A stretch of DNA of 64,000 bases. It comes from an uncultured Bacteroidales bacterium. GTDB lineage: Bacteria; Bacteroidota; Bacteroidia; Bacteroidales; Muribaculaceae. The notes under the pieces are model-generated. The model made no database searches. It saw nothing but the letters and a program-made list of their open reading frames with translations, and was not told where the DNA came from. Location: NCBI GenBank assembly GCA_902777835.1, contig CACYVC010000010.1:1-64000 (forward strand), written 5' to 3'. The translations under genes were made by a program, and so were the position numbers. This document shows positions 1 through 8,971 of this stretch, piece after piece (the first letter of the stretch is position 1; each line of letters starts with the position of its first letter).

Positions 1-71
1 TTCTAATGTGAGACTCTTAAACTTGTAAGTATAAGTATTAGATTATTAACATTCAATAAATTTTGAAGTTT

Positions 72-1850
72 ATGAAAAAAACATATTTATTAGGACTAGC
101 TGGTCTCGCATTGCTTTTCGCTAGTTGCAACGACATGCTCGATGTGAATCCACGCGACAAGTTCACTAATGATCCCGAATTCTGGAATGACCAGAACAGA
201 GTATTGAATTATACCAATACTATGTATTCTTACAATTTCTCGGGATATGGTACCGGCATTGAAGATCCTTACTTCAGCAGTTTGACCGATGACCAAGCCA
301 ACCCAGAATTTGACAATTGGACATTTACCAGTGTTCCAGGCTCTACGAGCTACTGGTCAGGTCCTTACACCGAGATTCGTCGCTGCAACTATTTGCTCGA
401 CAACATGAAGGCTTCTACAATTGCCGATGCCACTAAAAACAGGTTCTGTGCTATCGCTCGACTGATGCGTGCTCACAACTATTTCCAACTTGTGAAACGC
501 TATGGCGACGTGCAATGGCAAGATCATGCGATTACCGACGTGAACGATGAAATAATTAAGGGTCCACGCGACGACCGCGATCTCGTTATGGACAAGGTGC
601 TTGAGGACCTTGACTATGCTATCGCCAACATTGGCTCGGGCGACAAGGCTTCTTGGAACAAAGACCTGGCGCTGGCTATGAAGAGCGACATCTGCCTCTA
701 TGAGGGCACCTACTGCAAGTATCGCACCCAAGCCGACAACGGCAAGGGTCCCGACAACGCTCGCGCTCAGAAGTATCTCAACGAGTGTGTAAAGGCTTCG
801 CAAGAACTCATGAACGGTGGATATGAGCTCACTAAAAACTATGGTGAGATCTACAACTCCACCAACTTGAGCAACAACAAAGAGATTATCTTCTACCGCA
901 ACTATCAGAAGGACATGCTCGGTCACAGCACTGTTGACTACACCAGCGGTTCTACTGCTCAGCGCGGTATTACCAAGGACGCCATCGACGCATTCCTCTT
1001 CCTCGATGGCAAGCCTCTGGCTACCACAACTATGGACAAGAGCGACAAGCCCCAGATAGAGCCTTACTACATGATTGGCCTCGACGGCAAAATCGTTAAG
1101 ACCGAAGATGGACGCGACTCTATCCGCGTTGATTCTGAGGAAGACCCTCTTTGGGTTTACTCAATGGAGGAGCCATTTAGCGTACGCGACAAGCGACTCT
1201 CGGTAATTGTTGATAAATATCTTGCCTTCAAGGGTTACGGACATGCCCGCACTTGGCTCGCCGAGATGACTTCGTCAACCGGCTATACCATCGGCAAGTA
1301 TTACACTACTGCCATGGGTGCTTCTCCACAAGAGCAGCTCACCTACTGCAACGAGATTGGCAAGGGCTATACCGATGCTCCTATATACTATCTCTCGCGT
1401 GTTCTCTTGAACTATGCCGAGGCTAAGGCAGAGCTTGGCAATGCCACTCAGGCCGACCTCGACAAGAGTGTTAACCTGCTCCAGGTGCGTGCCGGTCTTC
1501 CTGGCATGACTCTTAACCCCGAGGCCGACCCAGCCAACACCTTTGGCGTTAGCAGCCTTATCTGGGAGATTCGCCGCGCCCGTCGCTGCGAACTTATGAC
1601 CGATGGTTTCCGCTATTGGGATCTCGTGCGCTGGCACATGCTCGACAAGCTCGATACCAACAAGTATCCCGACATCCGTCGCGGTGCTAACTTGAGTGAT
1701 GTTGAGGATTGCGAAGTGGCACTCGATGGCGGATATGCTATTCCTTACACCGCTACCCGCACCTACGACAAGAAGTACTACTTCTATCCAATACCATCAA
1801 GTCAGATTAATGCCAGCCAAGGCGGCACTACTCAGAACCCAGGTTGGTAA
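72..1850 (+). CDS. SusD/RagB family nutrient-binding outer-membrane lipoprotein
   Basis: Surface lipoprotein of the SusD/RagB family, which acts as the lid of a SusC-type TonB-dependent glycan or peptide importer. The N-terminus is a lipoprotein signal ending in the lipobox LFASC (Cys19 from the chosen ATG). An in-frame TTG lies nine bases upstream, but the ATG gives the normal signal. The body has the TPR-like helical SusD organisation (ARLMRAHNYFQLVKRYGDVQ near residue 130), the RRARRCELMTDGFRYWDLVRW segment near 505 and the usual C-terminal NPGW end. At about 592 aa it is of normal family length. The partner SusC gene is expected immediately upstream, outside the window. Substrate cannot be told from the sequence. 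Confidence 0.93.
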   Translation: MKKTYLLGLAGLALLFASCNDMLDVNPRDKFTNDPEFWNDQNRVLNYTNTMYSYNFSGYGTGIEDPYFSSLTDDQANPEFDNWTFTSVPGSTSYWSGPYTEIRRCNYLLDNMKASTIADATKNRFCAIARLMRAHNYFQLVKRYGDVQWQDHAITDVNDEIIKGPRDDRDLVMDKVLEDLDYAIANIGSGDKASWNKDLALAMKSDICLYEGTYCKYRTQADNGKGPDNARAQKYLNECVKASQELMNGGYELTKNYGEIYNSTNLSNNKEIIFYRNYQKDMLGHSTVDYTSGSTAQRGITKDAIDAFLFLDGKPLATTTMDKSDKPQIEPYYMIGLDGKIVKTEDGRDSIRVDSEEDPLWVYSMEEPFSVRDKRLSVIVDKYLAFKGYGHARTWLAEMTSSTGYTIGKYYTTAMGASPQEQLTYCNEIGKGYTDAPIYYLSRVLLNYAEAKAELGNATQADLDKSVNLLQVRAGLPGMTLNPEADPANTFGVSSLIWEIRRARRCELMTDGFRYWDLVRWHMLDKLDTNKYPDIRRGANLSDVEDCEVALDGGYAIPYTATRTYDKKYYFYPIPSSQINASQGGTTQNPGW

Positions 1851-1883
1851 TCCTCGAGTTTAGATTCAATCTAACATAACCAT

Positions 1884-1917
1884 AAAGCGGCTGCATCATC
1901 ACGGTGCGGCCGCTTTT
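1884..1917 (+). terminator. Rho-independent terminator after the SusD-like gene
   Basis: AAAGCGGC (1884-1891) pairs with GCCGCTTT (1909-1916), followed by a short T-run. It lies 33 bases after the stop codon of the SusD-like gene. Confidence 0.75.
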
Positions 1918-1973
1918 GTTTGTGGCAGCTCAGCAGAATTCATCTATAAAAAAGCACTGATTGTATATTATTT

Positions 1974-2005
1974 TTTGGGGGAATAACAAATTGATACTAC
2001 TTTTG
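1974..2005 (+). promoter_or_regulatory. Bacteroidetes-type promoter for the beta-barrel gene
   Basis: TTTG at 1974-1977 (-33 box) and TACTTTTG at 1998-2005 (-7 box, TAnnTTTG), separated by 20 bp. The following gene starts about 60 bases downstream. Confidence 0.7.
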
Positions 2006-2067
2006 CAGCGTTAAACTATGTGGGATGCGATTGCACCCAACTATATAAACCAAAAAATAATCACATT

Positions 2068-5058
2068 ATGAAGATATTTTCAAGATTCATCATTTTTGCT
2101 ATGCTGCTAGTGGCAGTGGGCTCAGGAATCGCCAATTCGGCCATCATCAATGGCATATTGGTGGATTCTAAGGACACCACTGAGCTCATGCAGGCCAATG
2201 TGGCACTGCTGCAGGCCACAAAAGACAGCACCTACGTCACTAGCACCGTCACCGACTTCAACGGCGTGTTCAACCTTGAGAACGTGCAGCCGGGACACTA
2301 CTATCTCAAGTGCAGCTACATAGGCTATGACGACATTGTAAAGCGCGTGAACGTGGGTGAAGATGGCCGCGACGTGAACATGGGCATGATTGCCCTAAGC
2401 CAGAACACTGTGGTGCTCAAGGAGACCATAGTCATGGGCGTGAAGACCCCCATCACCGTCAAGGAGGACACCATAGAATATAACGCCGACACCTACAAGA
2501 CCCAGGCCAATGCCGTGGTCGAGGACCTCCTCAAGCGCCTGCCTGGCGTGGAAGTGGGCAGCGACGGCAAAATCACCGCCAACGGCAAGGAGGTGAAGAA
2601 AATCCTTATCGACGGCAAGGAGTTCTTCAGCGATGACCCAACGATGGCATCAAAGAACATCCCTGCCGACATGGTTGACAAACTGCAAGTGGTGGACCGC
2701 AAGAGCGACCTTGCACGACTCACTGGCGTGGATGACGGCGAGGACGAGACGGTAATCAACCTCACCGTGAAAAAGGGCATGAACAACGGCTGGTTTGGCA
2801 CCGTGACCGCTGGCTATGGTACCAACAAGCGATATGTGGGCAACGTCATCGCCAACTACTTCAATAACGGCAACCAGTTCACCTTCACAGGTAATGCCAA
2901 CAACACCAACAACGTGGGCTTCACCGACGGCGGTGCTTCACGATTCCGCCGCTTTGGTGGCGACCGAGGCATCACCACCTCGCAGATGCTGGGCGTGAAC
3001 TTCAACGTAGGTTCTAAGGAAGATGAGCACTTCCGCATTGGCGGTGACCTCACCTACTCCCACACCAGCCGCGACACCCGCACCGCAACGAGTCGCCAGA
3101 ATATCTTCACCGACTCTACCAGCTACCGCGACGCCCTCTCAATGGCTCTCGACAAGACCCACAACATTCGTGGTAACTTCCGCCTCAAATGGGAAATTGA
3201 CTCGTGCAACACCATCGACTTCAGGCCCAACTTCTCGTTCAACTTCAGCCATAGCGAGAGCAGCGACACCTCGATGACACGCGCCGGCGATGCTATGCGC
3301 ACTCCCGTCAACCGAAGCCTAAGCTACTTCGACAACCACGGCAAGAGCTACGAGTTTGGTGGACATCTTATATATAATCACAAGTTCAAATCACACCCAG
3401 GGCGCAGCTATAGCATGTTTGTGCGTTACAACTACAGCAACATCGACGAGGACGGCAACACCTACACCCTCAATAACTACTACCTCAAGGACGAGGAAGA
3501 GACCATCGACCAGGTTTATGACAACCTGCGCAAGACCAATAGCGTGAACAGCCGATTGAGCTGGACCGAGCCACTGGGCGACGTCAAGAAGGCCAACTTC
3601 CTCACATTCTCCTACAGCGCACGCTACAACGTGACTAAGGCAACCAAGAGCGTATATGACATCGTGCGCTTTGGCGATGTGATGCCTGCGCCACGGTTCA
3701 CCAAGAACGACATCATGCTTGACTTTGCCACTAACCCCACCCTGCGCAGCATGATTGCTGACTCTTACGGCACCTATGCCCTGCAAGATGGCCAACTGCT
3801 AAGCGAGATTATCGATGTGGAACTAGGCGACGAGGTTGACCGTATCTTCAACGAACTTCAGAGCAACGACTTCCGCAACAAGTTCTTCAATCAGGACTTC
3901 CAGTTTGGTTTCCAAAAGGTTACCAAGGAATATAACCTCAACGTGGGATTCTCGGTAACTTCGGCGATGTCAAAGAGCACCGACCTCATCAACAGCGAGC
4001 GAAACATTCCATCGCGATGGGCATGGGCTGTGGCACCTTTCGCTAGGTTCCGCTATAAGTTCTCCAAGACACGCAACATCGCCATCGACTACCGCATGCG
4101 CAGCAACCAGCCAAGCATCGCTCAACTGCAACCCGTTGCCGACGTGAGCAACCCGCTGAACATCGTCATCGGTAATCCTGAGTTGAAACCCACATTCAAC
4201 CACCGCATGAGCGTGCGTTTCAGCGACTTCAACCAAGACGCTCAGCGAAGCATCATGGCAATGGTCAATGCCAACGTGCAACAAAACAGCATTATCAGCA
4301 CCATCACCAACGACCCCACCACCGGTGGACAAACCACCACATATGCCAACACTAACGGCGTGTGGGACGCTATGGCGATGAACATGCTCAGCTTTCCTTT
4401 CAGCGAGAGCAAGGCGTGGTTCTTCAACAGCAACATCTTCGCTCGTTACTCGCAGACTAAGGGTTACAGCGACAATAAGTACAACCGCAGCACAAGCCTC
4501 AGCCTCAACATCGCGCCAGGCATCGCCTACCGCACTGCCTACTTCGACATAGAGCTGCGACCACGCTACGGATATCAGGTGACTCACAACACCATGCAAA
4601 TTAGCCGCGACCGCAACGTGCACACCTGGGGAGCTATGTTCAACGGCACCTACTCAGCACCTTTCGGACTGGTAATCAGCACCGACCTCAACTTCAGCAC
4701 CACCTCGGGTTACAGCACTGGCTACGACACCAAGCAGTGGATTTGGAACGGCTCTATCGCCTACCAGTTCCTTCGCAACAAGGAGGCATCAATCCAGCTT
4801 TCGGTGTATGACATCCTCGGACAGCAGAAGAACATCTTCCGTACCCAAACGGCAAGCTACATCCAAGATGCAATCTACAACTCGCTGGGACGCTACGGAA
4901 TGCTCACTTTCACCTACCGCTTCACCACGTTCGCCAAGGGTCAAGAACCCAAGAACAGGAATGATGAATTCCGCGGTCCTGGTGGTCCTGGCGGACCTCC
5001 TCCAGGTGGACACCCTGGCGGCGGTAGAGGCTTCGGCGGCGGAAGACCACCATTCTAA
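2068..5058 (+). CDS. Outer-membrane beta-barrel protein (TonB-dependent receptor-like, OMP_b-brl_3)
   Basis: Large outer-membrane protein of the Bacteroidetes group with a carboxypeptidase-regulatory-like N-terminal domain. From the chosen ATG a signal peptide ends near residue 25. A beta-sandwich domain follows (about 27-110, with the typical DFNGVFNLENVQPGHYYLKC strand pattern), then a plug-like region (VVEDLLKRLPGVEV, KILIDGKEFF) and a long beta-barrel made of alternating aromatic strands. The C-terminal 30 residues are a Gly/Pro-rich tail, which is unusual for a barrel that normally ends in an aromatic strand. An upstream in-frame ATG at 2020 would add 16 residues before the signal peptide and is less likely. 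Ligand is unknown. It stands as its own unit between a promoter and a terminator. Confidence 0.85.
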   Translation: MKIFSRFIIFAMLLVAVGSGIANSAIINGILVDSKDTTELMQANVALLQATKDSTYVTSTVTDFNGVFNLENVQPGHYYLKCSYIGYDDIVKRVNVGEDGRDVNMGMIALSQNTVVLKETIVMGVKTPITVKEDTIEYNADTYKTQANAVVEDLLKRLPGVEVGSDGKITANGKEVKKILIDGKEFFSDDPTMASKNIPADMVDKLQVVDRKSDLARLTGVDDGEDETVINLTVKKGMNNGWFGTVTAGYGTNKRYVGNVIANYFNNGNQFTFTGNANNTNNVGFTDGGASRFRRFGGDRGITTSQMLGVNFNVGSKEDEHFRIGGDLTYSHTSRDTRTATSRQNIFTDSTSYRDALSMALDKTHNIRGNFRLKWEIDSCNTIDFRPNFSFNFSHSESSDTSMTRAGDAMRTPVNRSLSYFDNHGKSYEFGGHLIYNHKFKSHPGRSYSMFVRYNYSNIDEDGNTYTLNNYYLKDEEETIDQVYDNLRKTNSVNSRLSWTEPLGDVKKANFLTFSYSARYNVTKATKSVYDIVRFGDVMPAPRFTKNDIMLDFATNPTLRSMIADSYGTYALQDGQLLSEIIDVELGDEVDRIFNELQSNDFRNKFFNQDFQFGFQKVTKEYNLNVGFSVTSAMSKSTDLINSERNIPSRWAWAVAPFARFRYKFSKTRNIAIDYRMRSNQPSIAQLQPVADVSNPLNIVIGNPELKPTFNHRMSVRFSDFNQDAQRSIMAMVNANVQQNSIISTITNDPTTGGQTTTYANTNGVWDAMAMNMLSFPFSESKAWFFNSNIFARYSQTKGYSDNKYNRSTSLSLNIAPGIAYRTAYFDIELRPRYGYQVTHNTMQISRDRNVHTWGAMFNGTYSAPFGLVISTDLNFSTTSGYSTGYDTKQWIWNGSIAYQFLRNKEASIQLSVYDILGQQKNIFRTQTASYIQDAIYNSLGRYGMLTFTYRFTTFAKGQEPKNRNDEFRGPGGPGGPPPGGHPGGGRGFGGGRPPF

Positions 5059-5128
5059 ATAGTTCATAGTTCACAGTTCATAGTTATGAGTTTTGAGTTG
5101 TTAGTTCTGACTTCTGACATTTGATATA

Positions 5129-5162
5129 TAGCGAGTTGTCACAGGTTTGTGGCGGCTCGCTA
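5129..5162 (+). terminator. Hairpin terminator after the beta-barrel gene
   Basis: TAGCGAGTTGTCACA pairs, with G-U wobbles, with TGTGGCGGCTCGCTA. Spacer 5059-5128 before it consists of T-rich repeated words (see the repeat findings). Confidence 0.65.
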
Positions 5163-5214
5163 AAATATTCGAGGGTTTCTTTCGTTTTATAGAAAACCAT
5201 CATTTACAACTATT

Positions 5215-6402
5215 ATGAGAAATTTCACCTTGATAATATGCACCTTAGTTGCCATTACGGCAATGGCGGCAAGTAACGACGACATCAAGTTGTGGAGCGA
5301 CGGACCGCTCACATGGGGCGACTTCCACCAACTGCTGCCTCCCACTTCGAGCGAAGCATCGCAACTGGAGGTGGAACTTAGCGCCACGCCCATCGAGAAC
5401 GGAGTTAATGCCAACGCCACCGTGCGCCTTGAGGCCCGCGCGATGATGCACCGCAACGCCTCCAAGACGAGTGCCGCACAAAGCACTCCCGAGCGTCTGC
5501 GTTACCATCAGCTGCAGTTTGACCTGCTCGAACTCATGCGCCGCAACTTGCAAGAGGAAATAAACAGCGGCATTGACGGTGCCACGGTAGAGAAACGCCT
5601 GAAATACTATCAGGACCTCTACCGACAGCGTGTGCGCCAGATAGCCCAAGAGACAAAGAACGGCACTCTCGAGGCTGCCGTGGCAAGTTGGGAGGACAAC
5701 ATCGAGAGCCAGCTGATTGCCGTGGGCACACCTCGTGTGCCACAGGTCACTGCTATGCAAGGTTGTTACGGCGTGTATGCCGGTGTGGGCTACGACTCCC
5801 CTACTGGTAAGCTCCGCGACAACTTCGGGGGCAGCTTCGTGTTTCATGTGGGACTGACTGGTGGCTATAAACGACTTAGACTCAAAGCCGACGTGGCATT
5901 TGGCCAACCATCTTATCGCAACAACAACATTTTCAACATCGCTCCCGATGCCGAAGGACGGCCTCTACAGGGCAACAACTCGGGCCATCCCACCCACATC
6001 ATGGCGAGCGTGCAACTAGGTTACACAGTGCTCAATGTGGGGCGCCTGAGTATCACTCCCAACGTGGGTGGATTCTATAACCATTATGGATGGGACATAG
6101 CCAACTATAGCTGGGACAAAGACGATGAAGGTCGCGACGTGCGCAGCATAACCAGCGTGGAGAAACACAACCTTAACAACTTCAGTTTCATAGCCTCTAT
6201 CGACTTCGACATCAACCTCAACAGCGGTGTCACCAACACTTCGCTCACCGGCGCAACACACCGCGAGCGCTGGACCTCGTCGCTGCGCATCACCCCCTGG
6301 CTCGCACATAGCAAGTTCAACAAGTGTGATCCCACAGTGAGCGGCATGCACGTAGGCATCAATGTGAGCTACTTGGGCCTAGCACGCCTGCTGAGGCTGT
6401 AA
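5215..6402 (+). CDS. Secreted/envelope protein with predicted C-terminal beta-barrel
   Basis: I do not recognise a named family with confidence. An N-terminal signal peptide ends around residue 19. Residues 20-35 contain an LTWGDF-type motif seen in some Bacteroidetes envelope proteins. The middle (about 60-170) is helical and rich in Arg, Glu and Gln. From about residue 185 the protein alternates Gly and aromatic residues in amphipathic strands (CYGVYAGVGYDS, SVQLGYTVLNVG), as in small outer-membrane beta-barrels. Probably an outer-membrane-associated protein of 395 aa. It lies between a terminator and a new promoter, so it may be a single-gene unit. Confidence 0.6.
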   Translation: MRNFTLIICTLVAITAMAASNDDIKLWSDGPLTWGDFHQLLPPTSSEASQLEVELSATPIENGVNANATVRLEARAMMHRNASKTSAAQSTPERLRYHQLQFDLLELMRRNLQEEINSGIDGATVEKRLKYYQDLYRQRVRQIAQETKNGTLEAAVASWEDNIESQLIAVGTPRVPQVTAMQGCYGVYAGVGYDSPTGKLRDNFGGSFVFHVGLTGGYKRLRLKADVAFGQPSYRNNNIFNIAPDAEGRPLQGNNSGHPTHIMASVQLGYTVLNVGRLSITPNVGGFYNHYGWDIANYSWDKDDEGRDVRSITSVEKHNLNNFSFIASIDFDINLNSGVTNTSLTGATHRERWTSSLRITPWLAHSKFNKCDPTVSGMHVGINVSYLGLARLLRL

Positions 6403-6510
6403 AAGGAAAGAAATAAAGAGGAAGATATAAATGAGTAAAGATTACAATACTCTCAACTGTGAACTCTCAACTTTTTATTAATTTTTAAACATTAATTTTC
6501 TTGCAGTTAT

Positions 6511-6540
6511 AAATCTTTGTTCTACTTTTGCAGTCCAAAA
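6511..6540 (+). promoter_or_regulatory. Promoter for the DUF4294 gene
   Basis: TTG at 6511-6513 and TACTTTTG at 6533-6540, spaced 19 bp; the ATG is 22 bases further on. Confidence 0.65.
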
Positions 6541-6562
6541 TGATGTGTATTTCAATATTGCG

Positions 6563-7195
6563 ATGAGTAAACACTTTAAAATATTGCTTTTGTTCCTACT
6601 TCTGTCGCCGCTTGCCAATTTGGCACAAGCACAGGAAGGAAGCATTGTGCTACCTTCGGTGCTCAAGCGCGCTGTCGCCAAGTGGGGATATACGATTGAC
6701 GCAAATGGCGATACCATCTACAAGGTGATTTTGAACAATATCATCGTTTACCCCGAAGAGAAGTTCAAAAACAAAGAAGAGGAAGAATTGTACTGGCGCA
6801 CTGTGAGAGATGTGCGCAAGACACTCCCCTACGCCAAACTCATTAACCGCACCCTGCAAGAAACTTACGAATACATCGAGACTTTCTCCACTCAAAAGGA
6901 GAAAGAAGACTATCTTAAACGCTTTGAGAAAGAAGTCTTTAACCAGTATAAGCCCGAAATGAAAAAGCTAACAAAGAATCAGGGTAAGACATTAATAAAA
7001 CTCGTCAACCGAGAGACCAACCAAAAGAGCTACTACATCATCAAGGCATTTATGGGCACTTTCAGGGCTGGATTCTGGCAGACATTCGGGCGATTCTTTG
7101 GCGTGAACATGAAAGATGGATATTCCCCAAGCAACAACCGCAAAGACGCCATGCTCGAGAGAATATGCGTCAGAATAGAGCAAGGAATTCTTTAA
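6563..7195 (+). CDS. DUF4294 domain-containing secreted protein
   Basis: About 210 aa. The ATG at 6563 gives a clean signal peptide (LLLFLLLSPLANLAQA), whereas an in-frame GTG at 6545 would sit almost on the transcription start. The mature part matches the DUF4294 family, found in Bacteroidetes: a short strand (VILNNIIVYP), then helices containing LPYAKLINRTLQETYEYIET and the conserved C-terminal segment GKTLIKLVNRETNQKSYYII, FRAGFWQTFGRFFG. Function unknown; predicted periplasmic. Confidence 0.8.
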   Translation: MSKHFKILLLFLLLSPLANLAQAQEGSIVLPSVLKRAVAKWGYTIDANGDTIYKVILNNIIVYPEEKFKNKEEEELYWRTVRDVRKTLPYAKLINRTLQETYEYIETFSTQKEKEDYLKRFEKEVFNQYKPEMKKLTKNQGKTLIKLVNRETNQKSYYIIKAFMGTFRAGFWQTFGRFFGVNMKDGYSPSNNRKDAMLERICVRIEQGIL

Positions 7196-7208
7196 AAAGG
7201 AATACAAA

Positions 7209-7241
7209 AAGTGGGTTCCATAAGATTACAGAACCCACCTT
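7209..7241. terminator. Bidirectional hairpin terminator between convergent genes
   Basis: GTGGGTTC and GAACCCAC arms flanked by A-run and T-run, placed between the plus-strand DUF4294 gene and the minus-strand GYF_2/DUF805 gene. Confidence 0.75.
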
Positions 7242-7262
7242 TAGCATTTATGGTTATTCTTA

Positions 7263-8069
7263 TCAATAACTTAAATTTCCATATTTATATTTAGGCGAAG
7301 GACCATATTTATTGTCCAGTTTATCGCTATCGGTGCAATAGAAAACGAGAAGTATTATTCCCATTACCAGCACATAAAGCGATAATACCATAGTTGCAAT
7401 GGAATATAATCCCAATGAGTAACTTGATAAAGAACGTACAGCGTGATAATAATCATCATAAGACGAATAACTATAGCCCAAATCATACACCGCAAAAGAA
7501 GAAACGACTACTAAGAGTATAAATCCTAAGTAAAAGAAGAACAACCACCATCCGCTATGCCCAGTATCATGCAATCGCCGAGTGGAAACCGCTAGTGTTG
7601 GTATTAAGCACACAAGCGACACGATATCACCCACATGGTTAAAAGGAATAAAACTGAGAGCAAATCCTAACAGAACATTAAAAAGGAAAAACCACCAAAA
7701 CTCGCTGCGACGGGCCCGCCCCTTGAAATTAGCGAAATTCGCAAAACACGAAGTTACCGCCTCACCAAAAGATGGCTTCGGTTCCATTCCTAGATATTGT
7801 GGTTGATTGTAATCAAACTGAGAATTGGGATCAAATGCATACTGGTCTTGCTGATAATAATGACCTTGCTGAGGTTGTGATTGGTACTGAGGTTGAGACT
7901 GTGCCACAAAATATTTCGCCAACTCGGGCACTTCGCCAGCTCGTTTCCATCCTGGCATGCTCTTACACCACACCAGTGAGTTTGGCGTCATTCCGTTCCT
8001 AATCAACTCTTCCTCAGGAATTGGGCCTATACGCTCACTGCCATTGTTAGATAAATAATAATTTGCCAT
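7263..8069 (-). CDS. GYF_2 - DUF805 membrane protein
   Basis: 268 aa. Residues 3-55 form a GYF_2 domain (YYLSNNGSERIGPIPEEELI, then SLVWCKSMPGWKRAGEVPEL), a small proline-peptide-binding type fold. A Gln/Tyr/Pro-rich linker of about 55 residues follows. The C-terminal part (about 118-258) is a DUF805 domain with four predicted membrane helices and the family motif GRARRSEFWWFFLFN at its start and RRLHDTGHSGWW in the middle. Its upstream neighbour has the same N-terminal domain fused to a different membrane module. Likely an inner-membrane protein with a cytosolic binding domain; the partner is unknown. Confidence 0.85.
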   Translation of the reverse strand: MANYYLSNNGSERIGPIPEEELIRNGMTPNSLVWCKSMPGWKRAGEVPELAKYFVAQSQPQYQSQPQQGHYYQQDQYAFDPNSQFDYNQPQYLGMEPKPSFGEAVTSCFANFANFKGRARRSEFWWFFLFNVLLGFALSFIPFNHVGDIVSLVCLIPTLAVSTRRLHDTGHSGWWLFFFYLGFILLVVVSSFAVYDLGYSYSSYDDYYHAVRSLSSYSLGLYSIATMVLSLYVLVMGIILLVFYCTDSDKLDNKYGPSPKYKYGNLSY

Positions 8070-8118
8070 AGTAATGACTACGTAGTATCAAAATTTTCTT
8101 TGACTATTTCTTAACAAT

Positions 8119-8155
8119 CAGTACTCAAGTTTCTGAATCAGAAGCTTGAGTACTG
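8119..8155 (-). terminator. Long near-perfect hairpin between the two GYF_2 genes
   Basis: CAGTACTCAAG (8119-8129) and CTTGAGTACTG (8145-8155) are perfect inverted repeats. The pairing continues through TTTCTG/CAGAAG to leave a three-base loop, about 17 bp of stem. It lies downstream of the minus-strand 8180-8800 gene and could be a terminator or an mRNA stabiliser. Confidence 0.6.
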
Positions 8156-8179
8156 AAAATAATCTTTGGTGTAGGCGTC

Positions 8180-8800
8180 TTATGGTAAATACCTGCTAAT
8201 CAGCTCGAAATTCTTTTCGCGAGTAGCATCCTGAATCTTGAACCAGTCAATAATTGCCCAAATGCCACAACCACCAGCGGTGAGTAGCTTACCAACTCCC
8301 AAGCCAGTGTCGCCAAGATAGAACCTGTCAACTCCCAAAGAGCCACAGAAGATAGAGAGCAGCAACGCTGTCATTGGACTCTTGAATTGCAGCATTGTGA
8401 GATTATTAAAGGTTCCTTCATCCATACGCCCCATTGCTTGTTGAATCATTGGCAATTTATCTACTGGGAAGTTGTCCTTGTTTGACATGATGAAAAAGTC
8501 TATTTTTTGCTTATCAACACCAAAACCAGAAGCATTTGGCTGCTGATAAGCGCCATAGGAAGCCTGTTGCTGATAGCCGCCGTAACCAGGTCCAGGAGCA
8601 GGGCCGGGAGTGGGAGGATAAGCAGGAGCTGCTGGAGCTACAAAAAGAGATGCCAATTCGGGAATACTATCAGCCTGTACCCAAGAAGGCAAACCTTGTG
8701 TCCACACCATAGTATCTCGAGTCATTCCGTTGGGAATAAGCTGATTAACCTCAAAAGGGCCAAGTTGCTGGCCATTTACTGCTAAATAATACTGAGCCAT
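8180..8800 (-). CDS. GYF_2 - TM2 domain membrane protein
   Basis: 206 aa. The N-terminal GYF_2 domain (3-53: [19 protein letters not shown], then [21 protein letters not shown]) is closely similar to that of the downstream neighbour. A Pro/Gly/Gln-rich linker (about 58-90), a short helical segment and a C-terminal TM2 domain follow (about 143-195: [20 protein letters not shown], then [12 protein letters not shown]) with two membrane helices. TM2 domains are common in small bacterial membrane proteins of unknown role. A consensus promoter lies just upstream on the minus strand. Confidence 0.85.
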   Translation of the reverse strand: MAQYYLAVNGQQLGPFEVNQLIPNGMTRDTMVWTQGLPSWVQADSIPELASLFVAPAAPAYPPTPGPAPGPGYGGYQQQASYGAYQQPNASGFGVDKQKIDFFIMSNKDNFPVDKLPMIQQAMGRMDEGTFNNLTMLQFKSPMTALLLSIFCGSLGVDRFYLGDTGLGVGKLLTAGGCGIWAIIDWFKIQDATREKNFELISRYLP

Positions 8801-8850
8801 AATTGTTAGGTTATTAGGTTATAAATTTATATTTGCTTATTATTATTGCA

Positions 8851-8882
8851 CAAAAGTAACTTTTTTTTCTGAAATCAGCAAA
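8851..8882 (-). promoter_or_regulatory. Promoter for the GYF_2-TM2 gene
   Basis: Read on the minus strand: TTTG at 8882-8879 and TACTTTTG at 8858-8851, spaced 20 bp. A perfect match to the Bacteroidetes consensus. Confidence 0.75.
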
Positions 8883-8971
8883 TTATTTTATCTTTTTTCG
8901 GAAATGAGGCTAAAAATGGAACAAGAGTGTAGTTGATCGATCTCCAATCCTCGTTCCACTTCCCAAGAAAA

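Noticed and set aside
2020..2067. Upstream ATG as the start of the beta-barrel gene
   Set aside because: Would place 16 polar residues before the signal peptide and leave almost no leader after the predicted transcription start.
3970..4623. Long minus-strand frame inside the beta-barrel gene
   Set aside because: Shadow; no start context, no recognisable domain, and the sense gene is intact.
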